From Babylonia areolata (Eukaryota > Mollusca > Gastropoda > Neogastropoda > Buccinidae): a stretch of DNA of 64,000 bases. The position numbers and the translations under genes are program-made. Positions 22,850-36,251 of the stretch are shown in pieces; positions within the stretch are counted from its first letter, which is position 1, and every line of letters begins with the position of its first letter. The notes under the pieces were generated by a model. That model was not told the DNA's origin. It made no database searches and saw nothing but the letters and a program-made list of their open reading frames with translations. Where the stretch lies: assembly GCF_041734735.1 (NCBI RefSeq), contig NC_134876.1, positions 99,279,168 to 99,343,167 on the forward strand, written 5' to 3'.

Positions 22850-25800
22850 GAGTCTCACCATCTCTGTCTTTCTCTCTGACTGCGTTCAAGTGTGACTGGT
22901 ATCCAATGCAGGCTGATTACTGTATCATAATTGTCCTTCTCCAGGTCAGGTCAGATAGATATATCTGCTACTGGTAACCTGGATCCCAGTACTACCTGTC
23001 ACAGGGTCGAATTGCTGGCGACTAAACCAGCACCCCCACCAGTCCTCTCAGGAGGATGGTGAGGAGGATGGCTAGACACCCTGGTGGAAATAAATGACCC
23101 ATCAAAGGGCGCCAGCTCTGGAGAGCTACCTGCGGCCACCTAGGTAAGGGAGTAAACCCTGACAGAAAATCCGGTGCGGGGCCCCTAAGGCGGTTGGATG
23201 GCAAACTTTCTCACTTTCCGGCAGCTCCTGCGGCCGCGTTGGCACCAAAACGCAACAGCCTTGCTGTTCCTTTGGATCTGTCAGCGAGGTGGAGAGGGGA
23301 GACAAGCTGCATGGGCAACAGCCTGTCTTCCATATTACATTGCCCAGGCTTATATCCGTCCATCCATCCACAAACACCTTGCACCTACAACCTGGAGAGG
23401 ACACTCCAGCTTCGCTACTAGCACTAGCGTCGGAACAACACGTGAAGCAACAGTTACCGGTTATAAGTTAGCGCTCAGTTGGCGTAGAGCCGACGCCAGG
23501 GGTTGCTTTTGACGGTGGGAGGGACCCTTGCGTTCCACTGGACAGCTACCGCCCGCCCAAGTTGGGCAGTCCCCAGCCAATTAGGAGCTGTCCCGCCACA
23601 ACCTACCTTCTTCTATGGGTGTATGAAGATTAGGAGAATATCCGACAAGCAGGTCGTTAATTTCCGCACCAGGCAAAAAGAAAATTTCAAGAAACGGATC
23701 AAGAATGAAACTGTCCTGTTGGAATATCCGGACAATAATGCCTGGGTTCTCCCAAGATCTGCAAGACGCCAGAAAGACGGCCGTCATAAACAGCGAACTG
23801 AAGAGACTAAATGTGGACATTGCCACTCTGCAGGAAACATGGCTGGCTGACTCAGGAACACTAAAGGAGAAGGACTACACCTTCTTCTGGCAAGGAAAGA
23901 GCTCTGATACCCCAAGAGAGTACGGAGTAGGCTTTGCAGTCAGGAACAGCCTGCTGAACATGATCGAACCAGGCAGCGGTGGTTCAGAACGACTATTGAC
24001 TCTCCACCTCAACACCTCCGAAGGCTATGTCACTCTTGTCAGCGCATATGCTCCAACATTGTCCGCCTCTCCAGACGCCAAGTATGAGTTCTACGAAAAT
24101 CATAAGGAACATCCCCAGGACAGAACAACTTGTTCTCCTGAGCGACTTCAGTGCCAGAGTGGGTACAGACAACGATTCGTGGCCCTCCTGTCTCGGTTCC
24201 TTTGGAGTGGGGAAAATGAATGAGAACCGACAGCGACTACTTGAGTTTTGTACCTGCCATGAACTGTGCATCGCCAACTCCTTCTTCAAGACGAAGCCCC
24301 AACACAAAGTCTCCTGGAGGCACCTGCACTCAAAACATTGGCACCAACTGGATCTGATCCTAGTAAGACGAGCTGCCATCAAAAACCTTCTCCACACTCG
24401 CTCTTACCACAGCGCAGACTGTGACACGCACCACTCTTTGGTATGCTGCAAGATCAGACTGCAACCAAAGAAGTTCCACTGTTCAAAGAAACAAGGGAAC
24501 TCTCGCATTGACGTCAGCAAGATGTCTCAGCCAGACCTTGTAGAACAGTTCGCAGAGGCCTTTGAGAGAGAATTCGATGCACTGCAGTCCAGAGACTCTG
24601 CCACAGAAAGATGGGAAACGCTACGAGACACCATGCACCGCATTGCTATGGCCACCTTTGGGAAGAAAACCGCGAAGTCCCACGACTGGTTTGAGGCCAA
24701 ATCATCAGAGATGAATCCCAGTATTGCGCTGCACTCACCGAGTACAAACAGTCATCCACTGAGAAGAACCTGCAAATCCTCAGGGCCGCCAGGAGTAAGG
24801 TTCAGCTTAACGTCAGGCAATGTGCAAATGAATACTGGACAGAGCTCAGCGAAGAGATACAGAATGCTGCTGAAAGAGGCAACATCCGAGGGATGTATGA
24901 TGGCATCAAGAAGGCACTGGGACCAACACAGAGAAAGACTGTCCCCCTTAAATCCTCCACTGGGGAAGTAATCAACGATCCTAGCCAGCAGATGGAGATG
25001 GGCGGAACACTACTCCGACCTCTACTCCACAGAAAACATGGTTCCAACTCAGCCCTCAATGCCATCAAGCGCATGTCGGTCTTGGAAGAACTTGACGCAG
25101 AGCCAACTGAGGACGATCTCAGCAAGGCCATTAACAGCCTGACATCAGGCAAGGCACCTGGCAGTGACGGAATTCCCCCAGACCTCATTAAACACTGCAA
25201 GACTGCTCTTGTGCATCCGCTGCACACATTCCTCTGTCAGTGCTGGAATGAGGGAGCTGTACCGCAGGACATGAGGGACGCCAAGATCATCACCCTGTAC
25301 AAAAACAAGGGTGAAAGGAGCGACTGCAACAACCACAGAGGCATTTCGCTTCTCAGCATTGTTGGCAAAGTCTACGCTCGGGTCCTCCTCCTAATTCGCC
25401 TGCAGAAACTGGCCGAACGCGTTTACCCGGAATCACAGTGCGGTTTCCAAGCAGAGAGATCCACGGTAGACATGATTTTCTCCCTTCACCAAATCCAGGA
25501 GAAGTGCAGAGAGCAGAGGATGCCCCTGTATGTCGCATTCATTGACCTCACCAAGGCCTTTGACCTTGTCAGCAGAGACGGCCTTTTCAGGGCTGTTCGG
25601 AAGATCGGCTGCCCCCCAACTGCACAGCTTGATTGAGTCCTTCCACTCCAACATGAAAGGGATGGTGCAGTTTAATGGTAACCTCTCCAAGCCCTTCGAC
25701 GTACGCAGCGGTGTCAAGCAAGGCTGTGTCCTCGCCCCCACCCTATGTGGAATCTTCTTTGCTCTTCTCCTGAGGCATGCGTTCAGCACAGCGCAAGAGG

Positions 25801-26984
25801 GGATCTACCTGCGGACCAGATCAGATGGCAGATCTTCAATCTCGCCCGCCTCAGAGCAAGGACAAAAGTCCGCGAAGCCCTCATCAGAGACATGCTTTTT
25901 GCCGACGATGCCGCAGTTGTGACCCACACCCAGCGGGACTTGTGGTCACTAATGGACTGCTTCTCCCAGGCCTGCAAAGAATTCGGTCTGACCATCAGTC
26001 TCAAGAAGACAAATGTCCTAGGCCAAGACACGCCGTCTCCACCAGCCATCACCATCGATGACTACGAGCTTGAAGCCATCCATCAATTCACTTACCTTGG
26101 ATCCACCATCACCGACAACCTCTCCCTTGACACCGAGATCGACAAGAGGATCGGGAAGGCAGCCACAACGCTAGCCCGCCTCACACAAAGAGTGTGGACA
26201 AATCCCAAGCTGACCACGAAAACAAAGATGGCTGTATACAACGCCTGCGTCCTCAGCACCTTGCTGTATGGCAGTGAGGCGTGGACCACACATGCTCGTC
26301 AGGAGAAAAGGCTCAATACCTTCCACATGAGAAGCCTGCGGCGCATACTCGGCATCTCCTGGCAAGACAAGGTGACAAACACCGAAGTCCTGACTCGCGC
26401 TGGCCTCCCGACCATGTATACTATGCTGAGACAGCGTCGGCTGCGCTGGCTGGGCCACGTTCGCCGCATGGAAGATGGTCGCATCCCAAAAGACATCCTT
26501 TATGGAGAGCTCGCCACGGGGCAGAGAAGCATCGGCCGCCCACAGCTGAGATACAAAGACGTTTGCAAACGTGACATGAAGGCGCTTGAGATCAACACTG
26601 AGTCCTGGGAGGACCTTGCAGATGACCGCAACAGATGGAGAAGCACTCTCAAGAATCAGCTACGAATTGGTGAGGACAAACTGTCAGCTGCTGCAGCAGA
26701 AAAGCGAGCTCGCAGAAAAGGGACGGCAGCCAACAGACCAGCATCAGCTTACACATGTGACCGCTGCGACAGAGACTTTCTCTCTCGCATCGGTCTCTAC
26801 AGTCACAAGCGACGCTGCTTGGTCCAAGCAGACAACCCAATTAGACATTAGGTCGGATATACTCTATCCATGGTCAGCCATGACCGAAGGAGGCCTACTA
26901 CTTGTCCCTCTTTTATTCTCGTCTTCAGTTTGGATTGCACATTCCAGGTCCCCTATGGTAAGCGTTGTCACTGATGTAATGGCG

Positions 26985-27041
<57 letters not shown>

Positions 27042-29271
27042 AGTGCATGCTTATATTACCTATAGAACAGCAAGCCGGTATTAATAATAATTATCATAAT
27101 AATGTACATTTATATAGCGCCCTTTCTCTCTAAGAGCGCAGCCCAGTTTACATGAAAGAAAAATATTACAAGTTACATAAATCATTCATGACCACTCTTT
27201 CTTTTAAAAAAAACCAAAAAAACCTCCACTCCCCCCTCGCCCCCCACACACTCTCCCTTTCCCACTCTTCATACATGTATCCAAAGTGACCTGATATGGG
27301 TGTGTTGGAGAACAAAGAAGATGTAAGTGCTAAAAGATAGGTTTTAAAAAGATGAGTTTCTAGTGATGAGGAAGGTTATTCCAGAGGTGACAGAAAGATA
27401 CGCATCACATTAAAAGTGTTAATTCTTATTATTATAAAGGATTGTTCTTGTTTCACATTTTCTCAATACAAGGGAAGAAACATTCTCGGATCACAGACAT
27501 TATCAGAACTGAATACTGGTGGGATTTTAAAAAGTATGCATATTCTGGAGAGTTGCAACAGATGATCTGTGAAGTAAAATATGGGATTTTGCTTCGTATT
27601 TCAGAGGCCGACAATCTTGTCTGTCACTTTCATCTCACTCACTCCATTCACTCTTTCTACGAGCATCACTCCGCCATACTCTATGCCGTCTTGTGTTTCA
27701 CTTGCAGTAATTGTTGTGCATGGTATTCCATCGCACGCATTCTGTTCAATGTTTTACATTGCGCTGCTCCCATGTGACATTTCTCTGGGGTTTTTTGGTT
27801 GCTGTTGGTTTTTGTTTGTTTGTTTGCTTGCTTGTTTTTTGTTGTTGGTTTTTGTTTTGTTTTTTTGGCATAATTGCATAATTATTTGGTGTAGCGTATG
27901 ATTTTGGATCAGTCCACACTGCACACTATAACGCCTCCTTGAAAAGTGAAATTGTGGAGTGTCTTCTCTGGAAGTGTGTTGTCGCAACAGTGCCTATTCC
28001 AGTCTATTGGATAGAAATAAAAATGTCTCCCATTTCAGTCTGTACCTTGAAAAAGGTAGGCTTTCTCTCATTTCAGCCTATAATTTGAAAAAAAAAAGGC
28101 TTTCTCTCATTTCAGCACGTGGTTTGAAAGAAAAGACTTTCTCCCATTACAGCCTTCTGGTTGAAAAACGCTTTCTGCCATTCCAGTGTGTTGTTTTAAA
28201 ACGAAGTATCTCTTTCCGGTCTGAAGTTTTGAAGACAGGCTTTCTCCCAATTCAGCTTCGTTGTTTTTGTTTCTTTCTTTCTTTTTGTTTTTGTTTTTTG
28301 TCGTTGTGTGTGTGTGTGTTGTTGTTGTTAATGTTGTTGTTGTTCAGTTGGATTTTTTAAATCTCTCTCATCAGCTTGAGGTTTGAAAATAGGCCTTCTC
28401 CCAATCCAACTTCAGTTTGGCTGGGGGAGTGGGGGGGGGGGGGGAGAAAAAAAATCGACTTTAGGTCTTCCAGCCCAGACGTCTTTCTTTCCTCCATTTC
28501 AGCCCTACTCGCGCGGCACGAAGGACCCCCACGTGAGGGAAGACTACCGCACGGCGGTGCAAGTCTGCGTGGAGAACATCTGCCCCGAGTGCCTGGAGGT
28601 GCTCATGTCCACCGAGCTGGTGGACAGCAAAGCCGTCTTCCAGCAGATCAACTTGTTCCACGTGATGTACAGCCAGCCCTTCAACAGCTACCTCAAGATA
28701 GTGTCTCTGCCCAAACTGCCTGTCATGACAGGGAACCTGCTGGCCCGGGGCCACAGCGTGACCACCAACAACCCGCCCAGAACCTACCCGCTCTACACGC
28801 TCATCGACAACGCCTTCACCTGCACCGACTTATACTTCTCCGAGTACATCATCACCACCATGAAGCTGTTGCTGGACAACGGGGCCGACCCCAACTTTGA
28901 TGAGGTGAGGGTGTCGTGAAGGAGTGGGTGAAACTGGAGAGAGAGAGACAGAGAGAGATGGGATCAAAGGAAAGGAAAGAAGAAAGAGAAGAAGGGAGAG
29001 TGTTAACCAGCGTGGGTGTGATTGTCACTTTGTGCGTGTGCGTGATGAATGCATGCATGGCTGTGCGCATCAGCACATACGCGCGCGAGCATGTGCGTGT
29101 GTAACTGCCTGCGAGTGTGTGTGTGTGTGTGTGCGTGTTCCGCCGGAATCAGAAAACAATGTCATTATGTTTTGAGTCATTTTCTATGAGCGAGACTCGT
29201 TTGTCGGTCCTACTGCCTCTGTGGTCCGTCGTATTTTTAACTTCGCTATCTTTTCCACAAGTCAGTCCGTC

Positions 29272-29310
<39 letters not shown>

Positions 29311-32300
29311 GTTTTTTTGTGTTTTGTTTTTTGTGGTTACTGTATTTTTTATTCGTCATGCTTATGTCAGAAGAATATTTAACCACGTTCGTCCTCTTCA
29401 AACAGTTTATGAAACCAGTCGAAAAGCGCTCACTTCCGCACCCTAATTGTATTACATCTCTACAAAACTGATCAGGGCTGAAAAATAGAACACTGTTGTT
29501 TTTATTTTCTGTTATCTATCCATCTGTCTATCTATCTGTCTACCTGTCTGTTTGCCTATCTGTTTATTTGTTTATTTATTTATAACCTTCAATCACACAT
29601 CCGTCAAATATGTCGAAGAATGCACCACAGCGAATTTGCTTCTTCTTCTTCTTCTTCTTCTTCTTCTTCGTCGTCGTCGTCGTCGTCGTCGTCGTCTTCT
29701 TCTAAATTCATGGTAGTCCAGGGAACATATAAGCGGTCTTTTTTTTCTTTTTTTTAATTAAAATCTTTTCGCTTAGTCTTAAGAACGGCTTGCGCTCGTG
29801 GATTGACGTACGAACAAACGAGCCTTCACCCTGCATTCGCGTCGTTGAGACAACAACAAAAAATGTTACAACTAACAGATGGAATACGACAAAGCAAACT
29901 TCACCGTTAGTGTGTTCAGGTCGTGTATTCATCTGAGTCGAAAATGTGACAATTATCAGGTGGCACTTGCGTCGTGTCTTCATCTGAGTCTAAAAATGTG
30001 ACAATCGTTTTAACGTGACAATCAACAGGTGGAGTACGAACAAAGGCTGTCGTCCAGCTTGGGCAACCGGCACTACGGGGGTCGGCACGCTTTCTCCTCA
30101 GCCATGCACTGCGTCCTGCAGTCTGTCGACCGCAACCACAGCAGCTACCCCTCCATGGGCCCCGCCATTCGCTTCGTGGAGGACTGCCTGGACGCCCTCA
30201 TCTCTTTCGGCGCCGACATTGAAAAGGTTGAGGCTTGGGACAGACATTCTGATATAGGGATATGCATTTACAAGGTGGATCTATGCTATGGGAATAGACG
30301 TTGAGAATGTTGATCCACGATATATTGGGACATACAATGACAACATACATTTATAAGGTGGATCTATGCTATGGGAACAGACGTTGAGAATGTTGATCCA
30401 CGATATATTGGGACATACAATGACAACATGCATTTATAAGGTGGATCTATGCTATGAGAACAGACGTTGAGAAGGTAGATCCACGTTATCTAGGAACTGA
30501 CAATGACAACGTACATTACAAGGTAGATCCACGTTATCTAGGAACTGACAATGACAACGTACATTACAAGGTGGATCTATGCTATGGGAACAGACGCTGA
30601 GATGGTAGATCCACGTTATATAGGTACAGGCAATGAGAAGGTACATGCTATAAGGGGACAGACATGAGGAGGCTGTATGGGAATATACATTTAGAAGGTA
30701 GATGTATACGGAAAGCTGTTGAAAAAGTAGTTTTTGTGTAAGGACAGAAATGGATAGGGTAGGTGCTGAAAAGGGACAGATATCGGGAAAGTGGATGTTG
30801 TATAAAGACAGACATTGTATAGGGACAGACACCGAGAGAGTAGATTTTGTATAGGGACAGACATTAACAAAATAAATGTTGTATTGGCACAGGCATTGAG
30901 AAGGTAGATGCATATGGACAGACGTCAAAAGGACATTATTGTAGGGACAGACATTGAGAAAGTAGATTAATTTGTGTATGGACAGACAGTAACAAAGTAG
31001 ATGTTGTGTAGGTACAGGCATTAGAATCAGAAAATCAGAATACCAAAATTATCTCGTAGAGAAATTTAGTGTGGTGAAGTCTGTGATACATACAAATTAT
31101 AAGCAAAACGGTAAAATTTGACATACAACATATACATAACAAAATAACACTCAGCTCAGTCATAGCAAAGCAAGTCCGATAACTTTCCATCATTTAAAAC
31201 ACACATATACACGCGCTCACGCACACACCCGCCCGTATGTAAGCACCTATGCACACTTATTGTATAATTATTCACATGATCAAAGGAATGTAATGGTCAA
31301 ATCAATATAAATTGATACTAATCTGTAAAACATTCAACCAAATTTTAAACAAACATGGCATGGGAGCATCAACCACAGGCATTTCAACATCAATTCAAGT
31401 GATAAAAAAAAACATCAACCACATCATCACTAAGATCGTAGTAAAATCAAACATCTCAGCTCAAAATCAAATTCAGAAAACTAAAATCACTATCACAGTA
31501 ACATTAAAACCCATATGATATAAAAAGTTACTTCTTATTTTTTAAAAAAATAATAAAATAAAATAATAATAAAGCAAGCTCTCTTCCACCCCCTCTCTCT
31601 CTTCCTTGCAATCATCCACACACATGGAGGCACGCACGCATGCGCAAGCGCGTATCACACACACACACACATACACACACCCCTCCACTCATACCCATAC
31701 CTCTCACCACCTTCGCCCCCCACCCACCCCCCACCCCCACCCCACCCACCCCCACCGTGAAATTTAGATACAGCCAATTCGGGACAACACGTGGCATCAC
31801 AAAGCGGTAAAATTCATTTGTTTAACAAATTCACTGAAACGGGGATAAAACTATTTTTAGTTCTAAGAGTTTTGAATTTAAGATTCCTGTAGCGTCTTCC
31901 AGATGGTAAAGGTTGATAATATTTACTGAGTCCATGGCTGTTGTGGTTTGAGATCACTTTTGCTTTTTGTGTGACTCGCTGTTCGAAGAGAACCGCTCGT
32001 CTATTTTATCTCACTCCTATGATCTTACTGCAGACATTCTCTATCCTGTTCAGTACATTCTTACATTTCACACGTACACTTAAGCTTCCATACCAACATA
32101 TAAAAGAGAACGTTAACACTGATTCAATAAAACATCTGTAAAAATTCCGCAGTACGTTAGCATTGACACGAAGACTTCTGAGCTTTTGTAAACAATAAAT
32201 TCTGGACTGATGTTTTTTATGAACAAAATGGATATTGGCAGTAAAGTTTAATTTATTGTCAATAACTGTCCCTAGATATTTATACTTATTCACACGTTCA

Positions 32301-35300
32301 ACTTTCACACCAACGTTTTGTTTTTTTAACCGGAACCCACCACCACAAAATGCCGATAATGGTCAACTGGTTGACCCTGGGCATCGTCCGGAAGAAGAAG
32401 AAGAGAAGAAGAAGAAAAGATCTGACACAGTGGATAGATTCCTCCTAAAACCAATCAACATTTCCTTAGTCTTCTGCACATTAACTCACTCAGTACGGCC
32501 AGTCCTCTCTTCTCCTCTACACAGACCCCTCGGATGTCCTGTGGGTGTCTGAATGACCCAACCTTTAGCTTCCGTTGTCAGAATTGTGGTATTCTTTGTC
32601 ACCATTCACCTCTTCAGTATAACAGCCTTCCGCTTGCAATATTTTGATGATGGTAATTGGGGTGAAACGCTGTTAACGTCGTCTCTTTCGCCGTTCGTAT
32701 GGAGAGAGTTAAGGTCCAAAATAGTTTTCCTCGCACCTGGATGCAAACGCTTTCACGCGGTTAAAGTAAACATTGTTAGAATTTGATAGATCTTGCAGTG
32801 CGGAATCATCAGAATATTTTACTGAGAGGGGTGGTATCAGTGCCAGTACAATCATTTGTGTATAAAGAAAATAAAGCAAGTGATAACCAGTGGAGGTGTA
32901 CTTTACAGATGATGGAACTTGTTGAAAACTGACAGACTGAGTGAGACCTTCTTACAAGAAAGCTGATGATCCAGAGAATAATTTTAGGGCAAACATTGCA
33001 GGACAGGAGTTTCTTGGCCATCAGATGAGGTCGGATAGTATTGAATGCGGAGGAGAAATCGATGAAAAGAATTCAAACAAAGGAATCCGGGTTTTCTAAG
33101 TGAGTGGACGTGTTGTGGAGGACAGTAAGAGTTACGTCATCAGTACTTCTGTCAGGCTTGTATGCAGATTGATTTGGGTCTAAGTATGGAGTCGTCTGAG
33201 GTACAACATATTTGATGATGAGTCGTCCAGAGCATTTCATAGCAAAAGGGGTAAGAGCAATGATAGTCATTCAGAGAAGTAGGTTTGGTTTTCTTGGGAA
33301 CGGGACAGATGATAGACTTTTTTTCCACAATTCAGGTACACAACAATCTCTTACAGACCAGGAAAACAACACACTAAAGATACTGCGCAGCTGGGCAGCA
33401 CATGATTTCAAGAGTCTGCCACAGATATTATCGGAACCTGCTGCTTTCCGTGTTTTCAGTTTCTGAAATAGATATCTCACATATTTTGCATTAATAAAAC
33501 CGTCACCATTATAATCATCACAACTAATACAGCCATCACCATCAACAACCTCACTAACATGATCACAGTCACCATTCAACATTTCATACAGCCATCACCA
33601 TCAACAACCTCACAAACATGATCACAGTCACCATTCAACATTTCATACAAGCCATCACCATCAACAACCTCACAAACATTATCAGTCACCATTCAACATT
33701 TCATACAGCCATCACCATCAACAACCTCACAAACATTATCAGTCACCATTCAACATTTCATACAGCCATCACCATCAACAACCTCACAAACATGATCACA
33801 GTCACCATTCAACATTTCATACAGCCATCACCATCAACAACCTCACAAACATGATCACAGTCACCATTCAACATTTCATACAGCCATCACCATCAACAAC
33901 CTCACCTCACAAACATGATCACAGTCACCATTCAACATTTCATACAGCCATCACCATCAACAACCTCACAAACATGATCACAGTCACCATTCAACATTTC
34001 ATACAGCCATCACCATCAACAACCTCACAAACATGATCACAGTCACCATTCAACATTTCATACAGCCATCACCATCAACAACCTCACAAACATGATCACA
34101 GTCACCATTCAACATTTCATGCACACTTTCAGTCACTTCTTCCATTTTCTCTTTCATATCATCACGTTCAAAGCGGCAAAAAAAATTGATGTAGTTTTTC
34201 ACAAAAGATTTTCTGTTCATCTAGAGGCATGAATGATCTATTGCTTGTTGAGGTTTGTCCTGTGAGTATTTTTAATCCTTTACAGACATCAGCCATGTTT
34301 CCTTGTTGAAATTTTGATTCAGTTTTTTTTTCTTTCTTTATAAGCTCTTCTCTGTTCTCTGATTTCATTTGTCACAATACCTTGAATTGATTTTCTGTCA
34401 GATTTATTGCCTGTCTGAAAAGCGACCTTTTTATTTCGAGTGCTTTTGAGAGACTTGGTTATCCAGCGTTTATTATTAGGAAAGATCTTTACTGTTTTAT
34501 GTGGAATAATCATTTCTTCACAGAAGAATACATAGCTGGAAATAACATCACAGGCTTCATTAATGTTCACACATGAATCTAACAATACATCCCAACCAGT
34601 GACACTCAAAACATCCTCTCAGTTCTTCCAAACTCTCATCCGTCCACATTTTCACACACTTTTTAATCAACAGGGTCAGTCTGTATTTTGGGTCTGTAGA
34701 AAGGTAGAAGGGATATAGTGTCATGGTCTGAATTTCCGAATGGAGGAAGAGCAAAGGATCTGTAGGCATGCGGTATGTTGCCGCAGCACAAGTCAGTGGT
34801 CTTTTGGTGACGGGTGGCACATGTCACGTTCTGGTTGAGTGAAGTTAATTCACTCAGTACGGCCAGTCCTCTCTTCTCCTCTACACAGACCCCTCGGATG
34901 TCCAGTGGGTGTCTCAATGACCCAACCTTTAGCTTCCGTCGTCAGAATTGTAGTATTCTTTGTCAACATTCACCTCTTCAGTATAAGAGCCTTCCGCTTG
35001 CAATATTTTGTTGGTGGTAATTGGGGTGAAACGCTGTTAACGTCGTCTCTTTCGCCGTTCGTATGGAGAGAGTTAAACGCGAACTGAAGTCACAGTGGTT
35101 AAAATCACCAACCACGAAACACGGCGCGTCGGGACTGGTCAGCTGCAGGGAGCGGACAACATCGGCAATGTCATCGGCAGCACGTGCAGCACTGGGGGAG
35201 GGGGGGATATAACACACTGTCACAAACAGCTGGCCCAACTCAAGCGGCAGATATCTGGGCCGCAGTGATCCTAACAACAACTCGCCTCCACCCTGATGTT

Positions 35301-36115
35301 TATTTGTAGTTGTTTTGTCTCTGTCCTGTATGGCACTCCAAATCCACTGATTTCCACACTTCAATCAACATTGTCACACAACCAGCTTTCTGTAAAAGCT
35401 ACAGACATTGAGAAAGTAGATGTTGTATAGGGACATTGACGAGGTAGATGTAGTATTGGGTCAGACTTTGAGAAAGTAAATGTTATACAGAGACGGACTT
35501 TGAGAATGCTTTTCCATCTGGGATCTTCTGGCGCAGCTGTGATATCACACTATCTAGTTCCCTTCCCACATCATTCCTTTCAAACCGACAGTAGAAATCG
35601 TACCTTTTAGTGTCGTGTCATCTGTCACAGGCAATTGTTTTCTTTTTCGTTTCTCTGGTGAAATTTTTCAACCCATCCCAATCGTCTGCCATTCTACCTG
35701 TCTGAAATCGTTGCTCTACTTTAGTTTCATTCCTTCTGAACTTAGTCTGAACCAATTTTCTGTCCTTTTTCCCAGACTGAAACGCTACCTTATCCTCGTT
35801 TAAAATGCTTTTGACCTCATTATGATACAATATAAGGGATATTGCAAAACATTGTGTAATTTGTATGCATTAAGTTATCCGTCGTTGTGGCTGTAAGCAT
35901 ACGACACTGATAGTTACGAAGCGCACCACTGCCTGCAGATAGGTGTGATAGACGCGTACAACACTCACGGGGACGTCCTGTGGCAGTTCGCCAGCTCCAG
36001 TGCCAGCATGGGGCTGGAGAGAGGGCTCTTCAACCACCTCACCCGCCACGGGGCCCAGCCCCAGCGAAGAATCAACGTGAGTCTGCTGCCAGTAACATAG
36101 CACACACATACACAT

Positions 36116-36147
<32 letters not shown>

Positions 36148-36206
36148 GTGTGTGTGTCTGTGTGTATAGATAATAAATATAGAGATATATGTATACACAC
36201 ACATAG

Positions 36207-36251
<45 letters not shown>

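Larger units (their letters stand above)
31021..35399 (-). mobile_element. 5'-truncated LINE (L2/Rex1/CR1-like) splitting the intron 3 array
   Basis: On minus, in order from 35399: an endonuclease end (FVTVCYIPPSPSAARAADDI, VGDFNHCDF), a linker (KKVAFQTGNKSDRK), reverse transcriptase blocks (KTRKAAGSDNICGRLLKSCA near 33450; ALTPFAMKCSGRLI and LDPNQSAYKPDRSTDDVTL near 33200; KTKEMLIGFRRN near 32450), then KYKYLGTVIDNKLNF and NVCSKIIGVR, with the stop at 31814-31816. Its 3' end is a TCTGATT-type tail near 31025. Both flanks are the same tandem array. It carries several frame breaks, two MITE insertions and an internal minisatellite, so it is dead. Confidence 0.85.

Noticed and set aside
22688-22879. 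Extension of ankyrin exon 1 to a stop at 22879
   Set aside because: It reads into TG/CT/CA repeats after a good GT donor, and exon 2 joins in phase at 22687.
33541-34128. CRISPR-like regular repeats
   Set aside because: Units are contiguous with no unique spacers, lie in a eukaryotic LINE and derive from its coding sequence.
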